From Gossypium raimondii (taxonomy: Eukaryota; Streptophyta; Magnoliopsida; Malvales; Malvaceae): DNA of 64,000 bases. The notes below the pieces were generated by a model, which was not told where the DNA came from, did no database searches, and saw only the letters and a list, made by a program, of their open reading frames with translations. The DNA lies in assembly GCF_025698545.1 (NCBI RefSeq), contig NC_068577.1, positions 3,009,501 through 3,073,500 on the forward strand. Direction: 5' to 3'. A program made the translations under genes and the position numbers. Positions 51,072-62,138 of the stretch are shown here, piece after piece (position 1 is the stretch's first letter; every line of letters begins with the position of its first letter).

Positions 51072-51185
51072 TTTCACGTGGGAGGCAATACTAGGCTGTT
51101 TTTCAGTCTATTGGGGGCCAAAACAACAAGCATCCTTCCCCTTGAGTGCTGTCAAAGGCAGTGGTTCCATCTCCGTCCCATCTCC

Positions 51186-52106
51186 ATGGAAACTCCCTAC
51201 CCAAAACCCATCTCCCCCACCCAAACTCGCATAGGCTGGATCGGTATAGGCATAATGGGTGCTGCCATGGCTTCTCACCTCCTCTCTGCCGGCTATTCCC
51301 TCACCATCTACGCCCGTTCCCCTTCAAAAGCCTCCTCTCTCCTTTCCCAAGGAGCCCATCTCGCCCACTCCCCACACCAACTCGCCCGTCAATCCGACGT
51401 CGTCTTCACTATGGTCGGTAACCCACAAGACGTCAATCAAATCGTCTTACAACCTAACGGTATCCTTTCGACACTAAATCCAGGCGCCGTCATCGTAGAT
51501 CACACCAGCAGCAGTCCATCCCTTGCACGCCAGATCTACGCTTCGGCCCGCGAAAAGGGTTGCTGGTCGGTCGACGCTCCGGTATCCGGCGGTGATATCG
51601 GAGCTAGAGAAGGAAAACTGGCTATTTTCGCCGGAGGGGAAAGATCCGTGGTGGAGTGGCTGACACCCTTGTTGGATTTGATGGGGAGAGTTACTTACAT
51701 GGGGGAAGCAGGGTGTGGGCAGACTTGTAAGATTGGGAACCAGATAATGGTGGGTGCTAATTTGATGGGGTTAAGTGAAGGGTTCTTCTTCGCTGAGAAA
51801 GCAGGGCTGGAGCTGAGCAAGTATATGGAGGCCATTAGGGGAGGAGGTGCAGGGTCAATGGCAATGGAGTTATTCGGGAGGAGAACGATTGAGAGAGACT
51901 TTAAGCCAGGTGGGTTCGTGGAGTACATGGTGAAGGATTTGGGGATGGGGTTGAATGTTGTGAAGGAAGAGGAGGATGAGAGAGTGGTGGTATTGCCAGG
52001 TGCTGCGCTGTGTAAGCAGCTGTTTTCGTCAATGGTGGCTAACGGGGATGGGAAGCTTGGTATTCAGGGACTTATAACTGTGGTGGAGAGGATCAATGGC
52101 AAGTGA
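51186..52106 (+). CDS. 3-hydroxyisobutyrate dehydrogenase-like / glyoxylate reductase-like protein
   Basis: A single-exon gene of 306 residues in the beta-hydroxyacid dehydrogenase family, which reduces or oxidises small hydroxy acids with NAD(P). The Rossmann motif GIGIMG lies at residues 20-25. The substrate signature DAPVSGGDIGAREGKLAIFA is at 130-149, and the catalytic lysine is K182 in GQTCKIGNQ. ATG 51186 is chosen because the frame upstream has only a TTG at 51045 and runs into the inverted-repeat element. No clear organelle transit peptide precedes the Rossmann fold, so it is probably cytosolic. Base composition is GC-rich compared with its surroundings. The genomic position beside SAG18 and a bHLH gene suggests an At1g71170/At1g71180 relative. 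The true substrate is unknown. Confidence 0.9.
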   Translation: METPYPKPISPTQTRIGWIGIGIMGAAMASHLLSAGYSLTIYARSPSKASSLLSQGAHLAHSPHQLARQSDVVFTMVGNPQDVNQIVLQPNGILSTLNPGAVIVDHTSSSPSLARQIYASAREKGCWSVDAPVSGGDIGAREGKLAIFAGGERSVVEWLTPLLDLMGRVTYMGEAGCGQTCKIGNQIMVGANLMGLSEGFFFAEKAGLELSKYMEAIRGGGAGSMAMELFGRRTIERDFKPGGFVEYMVKDLGMGLNVVKEEEDERVVVLPGAALCKQLFSSMVANGDGKLGIQGLITVVERINGK

Positions 52107-52478
52107 GTTGGAATGCCAAATTTTGGTGTTCAAAGTTCATACAGGAAGAATTTGGTTGTATTGCACTTTGTGTTTGGTTACTTAGAATTATGATCAACTT
52201 TCAAGCTTAGCTTAATCATTATCTCAGCAAAGCTGCCAAATTTGGTGATTTGATGTTTTTGTGAGAAGAGTGTAATTTTACATAATTCTGAGATTTCTTT
52301 GGGAAAACTCTCTTACAACCCCATTTCAGATCAAAATCCGACTGCCCACATCTAATCCTAATAACTTGGTTTAATCCTTCTTTCTTTTTCTAAACCGTTT
52401 ATTCTATCGCCTCCTTAGTTTTTGGGTTTCCAAAAATTCAACCAATAGAATAAATCGATTTTTATTTTATTTTTTCAA
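52107..52478. other. 3' flank of the HIBADH-like gene
   Basis: Probable 3' UTR followed by AT-rich sequence. No feature is recognised. Confidence 0.55.
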
Positions 52479-53146
52479 GGGTAAATTGCTAAAATAGTTA
52501 CTTTTATTTACCTTATGTTACATTTTAGTTATTTATGTTTGAAATGTTACGTTTTAGTCACTTACATTAACGTGTTGTAATATTTTAATTATTGAGCCGT
52601 TAATTACCGTTAACGGGATAACGGTAAGCTAATGTGATAAGTTAAATTATTATTTCAATTAAAATTTTAAGTTAAATTATATAATTAGTCTTCATATTTT
52701 TCGTTTTGAACAATTTAATTTTTTAACTTTATTTTTCTCTTTATTTTTCATTTTCTTTTGCTTCTCTCTCTCTTCTTCCCTTCCCCATATATTTAACGTT
52801 TTTCTATATTTTCCATTTATTAAAACTAAAAGGAAGAAAAAAGGAAATAAAAAGAAAAAAAAATTGTTCAAAAAAATAAAAGTATAAGGACTAGTTTCAA
52901 CAAATGAAAAACATAGAAAATTTACGTTAAAAAATATGAAGAAGGGAAGAAAATAGAAGGAGAAGCAGAAGGCAATTAACGACAATTAATGTGCCACGTC
53001 AGTTTACTGTTACATTAACGGTTTTGTGACTAAAATGTTACAACACTTTAACATAAGTGACTAAAACGTAACATTTAAAATATAAGTAACTAAAATATAA
53101 CATGAGGTAAATAAAAATCACCATTTTAGTAGCTTACCCTTTTTTT
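52479..53146. mobile_element. Inverted-repeat (MITE/foldback) element, ~670 bp
   Basis: The left arm starts GGGTAAATTGCTAAAATAGT and includes ATGTTACATTTTAGTTATTT and GTTACGTTTTAGTCACTTA. The right arm contains the reverse complements TAAGTGACTAAAACGTAAC and AGTAACTAAAATATAACATG, and ends TTTAGTAGCTTACCC. The arms are about 150 bp. T-rich runs flank both ends. A long open frame in the A/T-rich middle is low-complexity and not a gene. Confidence 0.75.
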
Positions 53147-53662
53147 TTAATTAATAAACCTTAAACCATATCCATACTCAAGCACAAATCAATACTGAAA
53201 TCTATATACAACTCAACTCAAAATCAAAATGTAAATTAAATAGTCAATTGAATCTTAATCGGTTTAAGTATATGAATTTGAACATACTGATACGTATTTA
53301 TTCTTTTATTTAAGGGTTAAAAAAGAAAAAAAAAATCAAATTGATTGAATGGATAGACTCCCTTCTCCCAAAGGACGTATATGCTATGGACCTTCCCTTT
53401 CCTTTTAGCTTTAGAATGAATGCACATCATCACATCCGCATCCTTTCAATCTCTTCACGGTTGGTCTAGTTGAGATGTTTAGTATGAAATCACTTTGATA
53501 TCATTTGTCACCAGATTATTACATTCTTTTTTTAAATGGGTTGTTTCTAAATTTATCTTCGAAGTTGAAGTTTGCTCTTAAATTAAATATGTTCTTCCCC
53601 TACAATGTAAGCTAGTTGATGTGTCTCCGAATACTGTTATTGAAAGAACGAAAGTAAAACAG
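53147..53662. other. AT-rich intergenic sequence, nothing recognised
   Basis: No gene or repeat ends are visible before the tRNA terminator. Confidence 0.55.
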
Positions 53663-53667
53663 AAAAA
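53663..53667 (-). terminator. Pol III T-run after tRNA-Met
   Basis: TTTTT on the minus strand lies 8 bases past the tRNA 3' end, a standard RNA polymerase III stop. Confidence 0.75.
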
Positions 53668-53675
53668 GGAAATTT

Positions 53676-53759
53676 GGGGTGAGAGAGGCTCGAACTCTCG
53701 ACCTCAGGATCACTCAGAAGCTATGAGACCTACGCGCTAGCCAACTGCGCCACCACCCC
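53676..53759 (-). tRNA. tRNA-Met: Elongator tRNA-Met (CAT) with intron
   Basis: On the minus strand the gene starts GGGGTGGTGGCGCAG and ends CTCTCACCCC, giving a perfect GGGGTGG/TCACCCC-type acceptor stem. The anticodon loop is CTCATA, with anticodon CAT. An intron of about 11 bases starts one base after the anticodon, as in plant elongator tRNA-Met genes. The A box is GGCGCAGTTGG and the B box GAGTTCGAGCC. At 84 bp the length equals a 73-base tRNA plus the intron. Nothing suggests a pseudogene. Confidence 0.95.
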
Positions 53760-54042
53760 TTCTTTGATTCTACCGTGCTCTCTTAAAAATATAATATATG
53801 AACTGAAATTTGTTACCATCGGACACTGCCTGAAAATACGCTACAGGTACAAGAAAGCTAACACGGCACGAACCATCAGCGGTTAAGAAATAAGAAGCAA
53901 CTTTCTTTGCTATAAAAGTATTTACAGACATTTGGCAGTTACTCTTGAGAAACCAAATTTGTTCAAATTTCCAAACAAAGTAATAAACCCATTTCTATTG
54001 TTACATGGAATTTAGTTAGAAAGAGAATAGGAGAATAGCAAG

Positions 54043-56955
54043 TCAATGTGAATCCTCAGATTGAACACTGGTGTAAACATACTCCCTACTTTCCACCCTG
54101 GTACCATTTTCATTCACCTTTGTCCATGAAACCTTCCATGTCTTCAGTAGGCTTATCCTGCATGAATACAGGCATTTACACTGTTATTCAACACCACAGC
54201 TGGGATCACATTACAATTTACACGTTAGTTTGAACCACTGTCCATCACAAACAACAGATTCACAACAGGCTAAATAAGGTTCCATCCAGCTTTGATTGGA
54301 GGAACTACGAGTAGCTAATCACAGAAAGCATTACCACCAGATTAACCACTAAACACAATTAAGTTCCTAGCACTGCTGCATCCAACATATCACTATTACC
54401 ATTGCCTACACCGATAAGGTTAACACCCTGGAACTGTTTAGCCAACCAATACCAATTAGCATACACAACTTATTTAAAACTATCATTGCCCTTGCTACAG
54501 AATTACAAGAACTTCCACCTCTATTCTCTTTCAATAGTTCCACAACTAAAATGCAAGTGCCATAAAGTAGAAAGGTCTAAAGAGCAACCAGCAGGAATGA
54601 ATTACTTGACCATTCATTTCAGTTTTCGTACTGCAGAAGGGGGCTTATTTGTTGTTGGTATTTACACAAGAAAGAATAGAGCAGGTTAGAGTTGGAAATT
54701 TTGTATGAGATCTGTGAAACACTATGTCAGGAGGCAAGCATCTGAAACACAAATTCTAGATTTAAAAATGGATGCCAAATTGGAATTTCATCAGAGATAT
54801 TTACTGTAAAGGCTTTTATTGCAGTTATTACGCAAAAAAAATTTAGAATCTTTGACACCATAGGAGGGTACAAACAAGAATAATACCTGTTTGTTTCAGT
54901 CGTCCTCTTTGCCAGCATAAGTGTCAAAAACACCGGAACCATGGCAGCACACAAGTGCTTAAGGGTGTGTCCACTCACAATATGATGGGTCCATTTGTAT
55001 ATTACTTTATCCTCTGCTTCTTCAACCTTAGCTAAAAGATAGAATGCTGCGAGTGAAGATTTATATTAGAGATGCATACACATATCATGTATTTGGAATC
55101 TCGAAGGCCATGGATGAGAAGCACAAACCTGCTGCCCAAAGCCAATATGTAGAATGTGTGTACATCGGAGGCAACAAGATCGCCATGAGGGGGATGACAA
55201 TGCAAGGAACAAACTGAACAACGGCATAGGGTCGGAGGTCATCAAAAAACCTGCAGCATAAAATCTGTAGTAAGACATACCTGTTGAAAGAGCCACATAC
55301 CTGTTGAAAGAGCCATCATAAGGAAATACACATCCCAGCTTAAATGGATCAGTAGAAGCCAAAAATTACTACAATCGCAATTCACATTTAAAACCCCAAA
55401 AGCACATTTTCCTAAGATATCATTAATTCCAACCCCAACCTGTTGTCACCCCAATGATTAATATTCAACTCCCCCTGGTCTCTAACTAAACTAGTCAACA
55501 TAAAAAATGAAAGAAACCCGACTCGTTTTAAGATCAGAAGCCAAATCATTTCACCGGACCAAAACAAGGAGCTCATCTAAAAGACAGAGAATTGGGTCCT
55601 CAATTCATATATCAATTTCCACAGCAAAGACCTGCAAGAAATGGACTATGATAATATATATATATAAAAAGGCAAATAAGCAGAATGCTTGCCTCCAGTA
55701 CAAAATACTGACTAAGCCAGCCAGCAGCAGCGGTATGATGGAAATTGTTCCTTTCTGCTCATCAATTCTTTCAATGATAAATATAGCCATGATTGATGTG
55801 AATGCAATTGTCATCTATGCACAACACAATTAAAGAATTTAAAACAAATTACCAAAAAAAGAAGACATTGCAAAGACTACCATGCATCAAGGGTAAAACA
55901 AACTGACCGGCAATCTATCCCACACAAGCCGGGCATCATTTGGGTCAAGATGATAGTACGAGGAACCAACCCCAACAGCAGCCACACCAATGAAAAAACA
56001 AGTCCAACCCCATAGTTCACCTTGCAAACTTTATTACAGATGTAAAACTCAATTAACAATTGATAGTCAGCTACAAAACAGCTATAATTTGATATAATTA
56101 CAAGAACCAACTTACCTGAACTTGAAATAATTCTTATAAAAACACAGTACAAGACCTATAACACCAATAACTAAGAAGGGAAAATTCGAAATGACATTTA
56201 ACGTATTGGGTATACCTGCAAAAACAACAATAATAAGCACCCATAAGAGAACTAATTCTAAGTTTTTACCTATGCGAATAGCTAAGCTGGTTTAAACAAG
56301 ATCCTAATTGCAAGGTATAGGACTTGAACCAGATCCAACAAAAGGTTTTTTTTTCCCTTCCCTTTTTTGGATTTACAGGGTCTAGGCTCTTTCACTGTAA
56401 TAGCTAGCTTTTGGGTGTAGTTCTTCAAAGATTTTTATCATTTTAAAGGAAAATAAGCATTGATATATGATAAACAAAGCAAAAATCAAGGGTGAAGTAA
56501 AATTAGCCGAAGAATGATAAGCACCCATTAGAGTAGTAATTCTAAGTTTGCAACAATATGAATAGCTAAGCTGGTTTTAACTATGGGTTCTAACCAATTA
56601 ATAACAAGATCGTAATTGCAAGGTACAGGACTTGAACCGCATAGAAAAAATGGGTTCTCCCCCCCCCCCCCTCCTTTTCTTTTTCTGGGTTTACAGGGAC
56701 CTAAGCTCTTCCACTCTAATAGCTAGATTTTGGGTGTAGTTCTTCTGAGATTCATATAATTTTAAAGGAAAAAAAGCATTCATATACGATCAACAAAGCA
56801 GAGAGTAAAAGAGAGAAGTGAAGATAACCGAAGAATTCGCGTTGATCAGCGAAATTGTGGTACTCTTGAGACTGAGGGATAGCGGGAGTGACGATCATCA
56901 ACACTACGAAACAGAGAATGGCGACTCCCCATACGTAAAGGGTGCGTTTCCTCAT
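54043..56955 (-). CDS. SAG18: SAG18 / alkaline ceramidase-like multipass membrane protein
   Basis: This is a CREST-superfamily membrane protein related to alkaline ceramidases, likely in endomembranes; its substrate is not established. Seven exons splice in frame to 288 residues: 56955-56829, 56215-56116, 56028-55908, 55814-55693, 55250-55129, 55046-54887 and 54157-54043. It starts MRKRTLYVWGVAILC with a hydrophobic first helix. NFPFLVIGVIGL opens the second. SSYYHLDPND (H102, D104) and SGHTLKH (H223, H227) supply the Ser/His/Asp set typical of CREST hydrolases. WDRLPMT lies at 112-118. The soluble tail holds RISLLKTWKVSWTK and ends SEDSH. Exon 4 ends at a GC donor (AG then GCAAGC), which the frame requires. 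The SAG18 name rests on recalled similarity and on gene order, with moderate certainty. Confidence 0.88.
55275..55314. repeat. 20-bp tandem repeat in SAG18 intron 4
   Basis: ACATACCTGTTGAAAGAGCC occurs twice in direct tandem at 55275-55294 and 55295-55314. It lies about 25 bp on the intron side of the exon 5 acceptor site. Confidence 0.85.
56229..56830. repeat. Tandem duplication covering exon 1 end and intron 1 of SAG18
   Basis: Two copies of about 260-290 bp (56229-56510 and 56512-56830) share GATAAGCACCCAT, AATAGCTAAGCTGGTTT, AATTGCAAGGTA, AGGACTTGAACC, AATAGCTAG, TTTGGGTGTAGTTCTTC and TTTTAAAGGAAA in order. The right copy overlaps the real exon 1 donor. The left copy carries a decayed version (CCGAAGAAT on the plus strand near 56508) inside intron 1. 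Confidence 0.75.
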
Positions 56956-59787
56956 AGTGACTTCTTTTGGCGGTGAAGAAGAAGAGGATGGGGGTTTAGA
57001 TATGTACTTTGGGAGTTGGGTTTACGGTTCCAATTGTCTGCTTCTGAGAGATATAACATTTGGAATAACGTAGAACGGAGGAATCGTAATTTACAAAGTC
57101 AATCTTCTTTTTGTTTCTTACGGATGAAGTCATTTTAAGGTCAATCTGTTAATTTTAATGTTACAACTTATAACTTAAAATATACCGTCAATGGATAATT
57201 TAGTTTTCTACTTTAAAATAAAGTAAAAATTAAGTTTTTTCATTAAAATTTGTTCACTTAGTAGATTGATTATGTTTACTATAGTGTTCTATCGATGTTG
57301 CCTGACATATTAGTTGTATCAAATTGATATATTGGATGCCGAAAGAAAAGCTTTATAGTGCTTGATAATGTGGCGGCATAAAACCTTAAATAGAGTTAAT
57401 TGCTTTGTCAGCTCTCCTTATTTATTATTATTTTTATTCTCATTTAACACAAAAAATAAGGAGGCCTCTTACTAATTAGTCTAAAAAAATTCTATCAAAA
57501 GTATTTTTTAAAAGATAAATATTTTTGCTCAAATTAAGTCTGAGATAGCAATTAACGGTGTTGATAGTAGTTTTCTTTTGCTCACATTATATTTGGAAAT
57601 CGTAAAATTAACTAATAATTATAATTTATATATAATAAGATTTTTCTAAAGCTTTTATAATTATAATTTTATACCGTGTCCGTAAATCAAATTGATATGT
57701 TTATGAAACAATTTACCCTATTTAAAGTTTCGCAGCACCTAAAAGCTTTTTTTCATCAGCCAATCCAAATGAGAAATTTATATATCAGGTTCCTAAATAT
57801 TTTAGGTCATCGCATGTTAGTAGCAAACGTACCATTTTAATTTTTTTGTATTATTAGGTTAAAAAGTCATTTTAATTTTGATAAAAATAGTATATATTAT
57901 TTTATGAAAAGGATCCAATTACATTAATATAAAATTAAAAGTTTTTTTACATACTTATGCTAAAATTTAATATTTTAATAATTCAATGTTGAATTTATTT
58001 ATTTGATTGTTGAAAAAAATCTATTTATTATACTTGTACGTCTATCATATCAATATTACCTTTATTGATATATTTAATAATTAAAGATTATTTTATATAC
58101 AAAATTAAACATTTTCAATTTACTCAAAATTTGAGATGTCTAATCCTCTAAAATATATATGAAATATGATGGACGTATAATTGAAGTGGATGTGAGTACT
58201 AGCCATTGAATATCATTATCCAAATCCATTATTCACTTGAATTTTCAAATTTTGTTTGACTTAATTAGGTACGCTTAAATCTTAAAATTACACATGAATT
58301 TTGAATAAATGTGTATTATTATACATTAATTTTGATTTTGTGCAATTTTATATATGAGATTCTCGTTCGATTTAATTTTTACAAATCACTTGCACAATTA
58401 TTATTATAGAACCATTTTAATATTACATATTTCTTTAAATGTGTATACTTGAATTACAATAAAAGTTTTATGTATACATATGAATCATACTCGGAATTTT
58501 ATGTATATGATTGCACCAAATCAAAGTTCATGTATCAAATTGCACATTAAATTAAAATTCATATGTAGTTGAAATAACTTAACCGTTTGCTGAGAATCAA
58601 ACTATTAAGGCGAAGTTGGTGGCTAAGGTAGCGGGCACTCATTCATCCATCAAAAATAAAACAATAAAACGCAGTTTAGTTTTCTTATTTACGTAGAGCC
58701 TAACTCGGTGAGAAATATCCATTTTCTTCAACAATTACACAAAGTGAACCTACTCAATCACATCCCATGATAATTTCCTCACCCTTATGCTTTGAAGACT
58801 CGATACTCTCATCATTGGATTCACCCTTGTGAATACATCAACTAAAATCACAGCACAATATTTTACTATCAAACTGCACTCATATAAAAATATTCTCACA
58901 AGAACATGTTAAGTGATTAACTTTCAATACATTCACCTATGCAAGTCTGTCAAATATATAGGCTTAATTCCTAATCTATATCAATACCACTTAAACAACA
59001 ATAAAATAAATTTAATACATTATAATAATATCAAGCAATGTAAATATGGGCTCTTGAGAGCTTAGTAACTAGAATCACGATCCAAGAGATTGTCTTGGGT
59101 AATTTCGAATAAATCCAAATAATCAGTTCAATAAATTGCCAGCATCCTACATAAAACCGTCTTCATACAGATTTGATGGTTAGGAAAGTGAGCACTCTTT
59201 TTTGACACTAAATTATCAGTTTCATATTTTCCAACAATAATTTTAAGATTTATCTCATTATGATAGTAATATATTTAGACATCGTATCGATAATTATTTT
59301 AATTTTGATTTTGATTTTAGGGTAAATAATTTAAAGTAAATCTGTAGATCCAAATATTATAGAAATCACAAATATTCGACCGTCTTTATGGTGAAAATAT
59401 CTAGTAGCATAGTTGTTATCACCAAATAATCTTATTTTGCATTTAATAACCTGCAAAACATTCACTGGAATTGACATACAAATTGATTAATTATTCTCAT
59501 CCATCCTGAATTACTAGAAGGAAAATAGTGGCATAATTGTTATCACAAAATAATTTGTAATATTTTGTGAAAAATAAACAAAATACTAACAAAATAACCT
59601 TTGTTTACACATTGGACCAACGGGTGTAAAGAGAAACGAGAGATAATTCTGATCTAGAAACAGAGAAGAAGAAGGTCCTCCCTTTAAAATATTTGTCACC
59701 TTTTATTATATAGGGTCGAATCCCAAGTCAAATTCCAGGTCGAATTAGGGAATTAACAACCCTTATCACCAAAACTAAATTAGGGAA
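56956..59787. other. Intergenic DNA between SAG18 and the bHLH gene
   Basis: The first 100-150 bp are likely SAG18 5' leader and promoter; CTTTTGGCGG-type sequence is just upstream of the ATG. The remainder to the presumed bHLH stop is AT-rich. A moderately balanced stretch at about 58590-59180 contains no coherent open frame. No gene recognised. Confidence 0.5.
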
Positions 59788-62138
59788 TTAGCATAACCAT
59801 GAAATTACCTTTTCTCTTAAACTTGCAATATGATTTTCTCCATCTAACCTCTCATGCATCTGCTCAAATTCCAAATAATGAAGTAAAATATGCACTTAGA
59901 GGAGTAGAATGATGAAAAGTACATATAAATTAACTGAAACTACAGCAAAATTGAGTTTTAAATAAAATATTATAAAAGTGTTGCCAAAAAAACCTCACTT
60001 TAATTTACTATATTTACCTGAAATATATTTGGTAGAGATGAAAATTTATGTTCCTCGTTCCTCTTACAAAGCAATTACTATTATTTTGAAAATATTTATG
60101 TTTTCCTATATTTTATTAATTATAAGATTTAAACTTAAAATCGTTATCTTTACTATATTAATTAATATTACATTTAATTTTTATATTAATTTTTTATAAC
60201 TTTATTACATAAATACTTTTACTTGTATTTTTTGAAATTATAATCATCATGACGACTTCCTCAAATAAAATCATCATGACCACATATTTTTATTCATTTG
60301 TCTAAATAAATAATTATCTAAAAAGAAAATAGTGGTAAAGAAATTGCATGCAACTCCTTTTATCCCTGGAAAAATGGAAATTTTTATAAAAGAATTACGA
60401 AAAATTATTTTATGGACTTTTCTCACTTCATTATTTATGGTCCATTTTCCTAATTATTTAATGACATTTCAGTAATTTTTTTCATATCATTGTCACATAA
60501 TTTTGATAATTTTTTTACCCTAAACCTTGAACCAAAAATCCTAAACCCTGACAGTGAACCTTGAATCCTAAACTCGAACTTGAGTACCAAACCCTAAATC
60601 AAAACCCCAAACCTAAACCTAAAACCCTAAATTTAAACTTCAACCTTGAACCCAGAACCCGAACCTCAAACTTGAATTGATGGTCGAGATCTGAGGTTTG
60701 AAGTTTGAAGTTTGAAATTCAAGATAAAAAAATTATCAAAATTATGTGTCAATGATATTGAAAAAATTGTTGAAATATCATTAAATAATTGAAAATTAAC
60801 TATGGATGATGTGGTGGGAAGGGTCCATAAAATAATTTTTGGAGGAGGATTATCGTTAATTATAAAATAATCAACTTTGGGTTTTACTAACTTTTAAAAA
60901 AAATTAACATTAAATTCAATTAATTTTATTTTTCTATAATAAATATTCATGATTTGATTCACTAACAATACAAAAAATTATATATTATTACAGCTCAAAT
61001 ATGTAAATATGCATGTATGTACCTGTATATGTAAATGGTAGCAATGTCCATGATCCGAAACTTGGTGCGTTGAAGCACTTATAATGCAGATACCTTCTTC
61101 TTCTTCTACATTGTGCAGTAGGTTTAAGAAAGAACAATCTGGATATTCTTGGGTGCATATTTGTACTATAAATTCACCTTGTTTGATTTCATGCACCGAA
61201 ACCGATGGTTGTCGGAGCTGAAAGTGATTGAGCACGGCACAAGATTTCTTGTTTTTAATAGTTGACAACATATCATTCTTCCTCAGAGTTAGCTTCTCTA
61301 TTTCTTTCTCCAGCTCTGGTATGTATTCAACTGCTCTGTCAATTATAAGCGCCGTACTCTTTCTCTTCTGCAAACATTGTTTACATCAACTACCATCGTA
61401 ATAATTCTTACTTTTTACCATAGTAAAATCCATGGTTGAATTAGTGTTACCTATCAATTGACAACAAACCTTTGATCCGGTGGAATCTGAAGGAAGCAAA
61501 GCTCCAAGTGCCAAGTAAGCTGCATGCAGTTTCATCCTTCGAATCCTCTCCTTGGCGTTATGTTCCTGCTTCTTCATTGTTGTTCCTTCTCCGTTATCCT
61601 CCATGTTTAACCCTTGCTTAAACCTATGATTTCTTCCCCTAGTCTTGGAACTGATTCGTTTGGCATTGATATGAGCATCCCCAGTTTCTTGATACGTACT
61701 AGGAAGCTGTCGGCTGCTACTTTCATGCGGAACCAAATCTATGTCGTCCAAATCTTCAAGAGGTGCCGACAAACTGACATCAATGGGGTAATCAAGTATG
61801 CTTTCCATTGATTCTCCCACGATGTTGTGATCAACAGATTCTAAAATGAACTTGCTTGTTGTACCAAGCTGATCACCAGTTCTCGCATTATCTTCAATGG
61901 TGTAATCTGATAGTAGTGCAGGAATTCCTTGATCAAGAGCCAAAACGGGATCCAATTTATTCCCATTTACATTATCCATGACAGCTTGGGACGATGATGA
62001 TGAGCATTGATGACCATCTGTTTGAATGGAAGCTGAGAAATTCTTACCATCATCTTTGTTATCTTGTGTCAGTGGCCATAAATATTCATCTGTGGCTTCA
62101 GGAATTGAGAACAAATTTTCTAGATGTAGAGAAGACAT
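59788..62138 (-). CDS. bHLH160: bHLH transcription factor (bHLH160/CITF1-like or group Ib)
   Basis: Exon 1 (62138-61470, 223 codons) and exon 2 (61367-61023, 115 codons) are well supported. The N-terminal half is acidic and Ser-rich, probably an activation region. The basic region HNAKERIRR (residues 193-201) keeps the H-E-R residues used for E-box binding. Helix 1 reads KLHAAYLALGALLP. Helix 2 follows the intron with KRKSTALIIDRAVEYIPELE. The C-terminal part resembles the ACT-like tail of group Ib factors. A proposed third exon (59859-59788) adds MHERLDGENHIASLREKVIS and three more residues after LHIQ, in frame, but it is tentative. Without it translation runs 15 codons into the intron and stops at 60978. 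ATG 62138 is the first in frame; 62261 is a TTG. Gene order beside SAG18 points to bHLH160 (CITF1, a copper-response factor in Arabidopsis). Confidence 0.82.
60400..60841. mobile_element. Foldback element with degenerate telomere-like loop
   Basis: Arms of about 117 bp (60400-60517 and 60725-60841) are inverted copies. AAATTATTTTATGG, AATTATTTAATGA, ATCATTG and CACATAATTTTGATAATTTT are readable in the left arm, with their complements in the right. The loop (60518-60724) is a run of variants of CCCTAAA, CCTTGAACC and CCTAAACC. If the proposed last bHLH exon is right, the element sits in that gene's last intron. Confidence 0.75.

Noticed and set aside
51045-51185. Upstream in-frame extension of the HIBADH-like protein
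   Set aside because: It begins at a TTG, its first part overlaps the end of a transposon-like repeat, and the encoded residues do not look like a transit peptide.
52692-52985. 97-codon frame rich in Phe and Lys
   Set aside because: It lies in the A/T-rich centre of an inverted-repeat element, is low-complexity and has no family resemblance.
60518-60724. Interstitial telomere
   Set aside because: The CCCTAAA words are too irregular and lie between inverted arms, so a foldback-element loop is a better description.
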